From an uncultured Bacteroidales bacterium (lineage in GTDB: Bacteria > Bacteroidota > Bacteroidia > Bacteroidales > WCHB1-69), in the NCBI GenBank assembly GCA_937892025.1, contig CALAVA010000173.1, positions 1 through 8,568 of the forward strand: a stretch of DNA of 8,568 nt. The letters are read 5' to 3'. A program made the position numbers and the translations under genes. Positions 8,101 to 8,568 of this stretch are shown here, piece by piece. Position 1 is the stretch's first letter; the number at the start of each line of letters is the position of its first letter. The notes under the pieces are model-generated. The model was not told the DNA's origin and did not search any database. It saw only the letters and a program-made list of their open reading frames with translations.

Positions 8101-8568
8101 ACCACTTCTAGTGGTTTTAGATATAAAGAAAGCAAAGGTATTTATTACTTTGAAAAAATATATTTAAGTTATAAAAATCAAAAAATAATTCAATTTGTTA
8201 AATTAATTAGACATGTACTTCAAATTTTAACTTTTAAAAAGAAAATATTTTATAAAAATCCAAATGAATATGATTTAGATGATTTAAATAAAGTAAGATT
8301 TATTCAAAAGAATTATTTAAATCATTATTATAATAATATTAAACATATATCTTTTCGAAATAAGAATATAGATTCAAATAATAATAATATTAATAATTCT
8401 TCTCATATTACAAAAGAAAGAATAATAAATGTTAATGACAAATTTCTATTTCTTCAAAAGATGATAAAATATTATATAATTAAAAGAATAGCAATTAAAA
8501 GTCATATTAATAAAAAATATATAAATGTAAATTATTTAATAACAAAAGAAAATTTAAAAATGAATGAT
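5101..8568 (+). CDS. AsmA-family envelope protein; composite 3' end, no stop in window
   Basis: Residues 1 to about 930 form an AsmA-like protein. The start MAHKKLKKTL precedes one hydrophobic anchor (about 10-28), leaving a large periplasmic body. Family features are the N-terminal pattern NEHLNAKFSLEDFRL and FRNFPNPTIKLDNV, the GNWNI motif (129-133), repeated amphipathic beta strands, an acidic Glu/Ser linker (525-533), an AsmA C-terminal-type segment from LPDNLDVHANATI (541) to about 795, and a Lys/Ala/Gln/Asp coiled coil (about 805-930) typical of Bacteroidota members. The family (AsmA, TamB, YhdP in Escherichia coli) is tied to lipid transport and outer-membrane homeostasis; this protein's own role is inferred. 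Such proteins normally end soon after the coiled coil, but here the frame continues without a stop to the window edge, 1156 codons in all, through sequence unlike AsmA. The true AsmA gene is probably 5101 to about 7890 plus a missing end. It follows sprA by 98 bases with its own promoter. Confidence 0.85.
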   Translation, partial: MAHKKLKKTLAISGIVVVVLLALLIIIPTFFQKQIVNLALKEVNEHLNAKFSLEDFRLTMFRNFPNPTIKLDNVCAELKGDFEGDTLLKAEKIFVSIDLFSFFSDVYKINTVNIDGLTANLVIDTNGNGNWNILPPDTVESEPFSFALNMDNIQLKNTNIFYSDYQSDIFAGVENLDFYLQGDLSSAATDLKTALTIEKVNCNVDGINFVNNAELSFKAHILADLQNNKYTIGDNEITINALTLQLAGWLALLDNDDIDMDVQLIMPQNNFKNILSLIPAIYKKNFNDIKVTGNVALSAFAKGVYTENAYPAFGVELNVGNASFQYPALPEKVTNINIAAKVSNKGGSLDNTVININKLHFEMIKNPFDLTAHVSTPISDPNIDATLKGKINLGDIKKVYPLEEGMDLQGLFTADLVVKGLVSYIEKEEYQKFKASGSLNVKNVVLKQNKVDLKSDVNVSEIQLDFTPAYATLSKCDANIGRNDIHINGKIENYIPFVFSDGTLKGNVKISSNYININDFYTPSEEETSSEEEIPMTLILLPDNLDVHANATIAELVYDRIDMKKALVDLQLKDKRLKIKDLKANLFAGNIAISGSYYTPNSLHGDADVDIDIKNISTKELCQSFEMFDRFMPILSKLDSRVAVKLDLATSLTETMSPDYNTINSQGRLALTDVDIQGLDIVNQVIEQIKVDKLKTIKIKDLLLTYTIKEGQLLTKPFSFDIDKAKVNVEAGSVGLDKSLHYTSVLTLPTSIMGKQALGFAQDLIDKANAKGASWSMGNTVDFAVNIGGTITKPKVSVGLNNARSIMDNVSEKVTEKVEEVKQQVVEQAKNTVNKALEEAEAQAAKLLAAAQQQADALIKAQKTANEKILAEAKLQADKTIAEAKSPLEKIAKQKAADLILQQAQKKADEQTAATQKKADQLIADAKEKGNSTPRNIIPLLDGCVSELKQIAIDTFNIEGISIGWVNDINAAMYVSIANSDLYGKEPDAEDKRLKLDDIVTTSSGFRYKESKGIYYFEKIYLSYKNQKIIQFVKLIRHVLQILTFKKKIFYKNPNEYDLDDLNKVRFIQKNYLNHYYNNIKHISFRNKNIDSNNNNINNSSHITKERIINVNDKFLFLQKMIKYYIIKRIAIKSHINKKYINVNYLITKENLKMND
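7891..8130 (+). other. Unrecognised coding-like segment fused in frame after AsmA
   Basis: From about residue 931 (after DAKEKG) the AsmA coiled-coil pattern stops at once. About 80 codons of globular-looking sequence follow, including ELKQIAIDTFNIEG, ISIGWVNDINAAMYVSI and KEPDAEDKRLKLDDIV. GC is about 33-38% and codons include AAG, AAC, ATC and CTT more often than in the genes upstream. I do not recognise the family. The ISIGWVNDINAAMYVSI stretch has the alternating hydrophobic W-x-[ND]-D-x-x-A pattern seen in some RRM-like RNA-binding folds such as that of PARN, but this is a weak resemblance. The segment may be foreign DNA joined by misassembly. Confidence 0.5.
8131..8568 (+). other. Extremely AT-rich, Asn/Lys/Ile-rich open frame, probably foreign
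   Basis: The last 435 or so bases drop to about 13% GC by hand count, against about 35% upstream, yet the frame stays open for all 146 codons while the other frames fill with TAA. The product is rich in Lys, Asn, Ile and Tyr and has an Asn tract (SNNNNINNS, residues 1092-1100) encoded by AAT repeats at 8377-8397. At this base composition a stop is expected about every ten codons by chance, so the open frame is probably genuine coding sequence. Style and composition recall AT-extreme eukaryotes, apicoplast-like genomes or highly reduced symbionts, not the Bacteroidota genes upstream. No family recognised; the sequence is cut by the window end. Confidence 0.6.

Noticed and set aside
8377..8397. 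AAT repeats as a tandem-repeat element
   Set aside because: The run is short and imperfect and is explained by an Asn tract in a very AT-rich open frame.

Overview
The window holds two convergently unrelated but co-oriented genes on the + strand, and both look like Bacteroidota chromosome. The evidence is a very clear SprA (the giant outer-membrane translocon of the type IX secretion system), an AsmA-like protein with the Bacteroidota-type Lys/Ala/Asp coiled-coil tail, an A-rich start region without a Shine-Dalgarno sequence, and a TAnnTTTG promoter -7 element. GC content is roughly 35% over most of the window.

Layout: bases 1 to 5002 are the C-terminal two thirds or so of sprA. The 5' part lies outside the window. 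The reading frame is blocked by a TGA at 17-19, just where homology-like sequence would be expected to continue, and a one-base loss in an A tract at 23-27 would explain this. Bases 5003-5100 are a short intergenic gap with a -7 promoter element and two copies of an 8-bp palindrome (TTGTACAA) spaced exactly 21 bp apart, a good operator candidate. From 5101 an AsmA-family gene runs with an N-terminal membrane anchor, a long beta-rich periplasmic body and a C-terminal coiled coil.

After about base 7890 the sequence stops looking like AsmA. The same reading frame stays open to the last base of the window, through about 240 bases of unrecognised coding-like sequence of ordinary GC and then about 435 bases of extremely AT-rich (near 13% GC by hand count) Asn/Lys/Ile-rich coding-like sequence. 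This last part resembles proteins of AT-extreme eukaryotes or reduced genomes. The simplest reading is an assembly or cloning chimera near 7890, with a possible second change near 8130. A real fusion is possible but needs read support.

Together, sprA and the AsmA-like gene are both cell-envelope genes: one exports T9SS cargo across the outer membrane, the other belongs to a family linked to lipid transport and outer-membrane homeostasis. The promoter between them suggests the second gene can be transcribed separately. I saw no RNA genes, mobile elements or CRISPR arrays. I did not find a convincing new multi-gene system; the items most worth checking are the composite 3' end of the second ORF, the paired palindromes, the G8 tract inside sprA and the 5' frame break.
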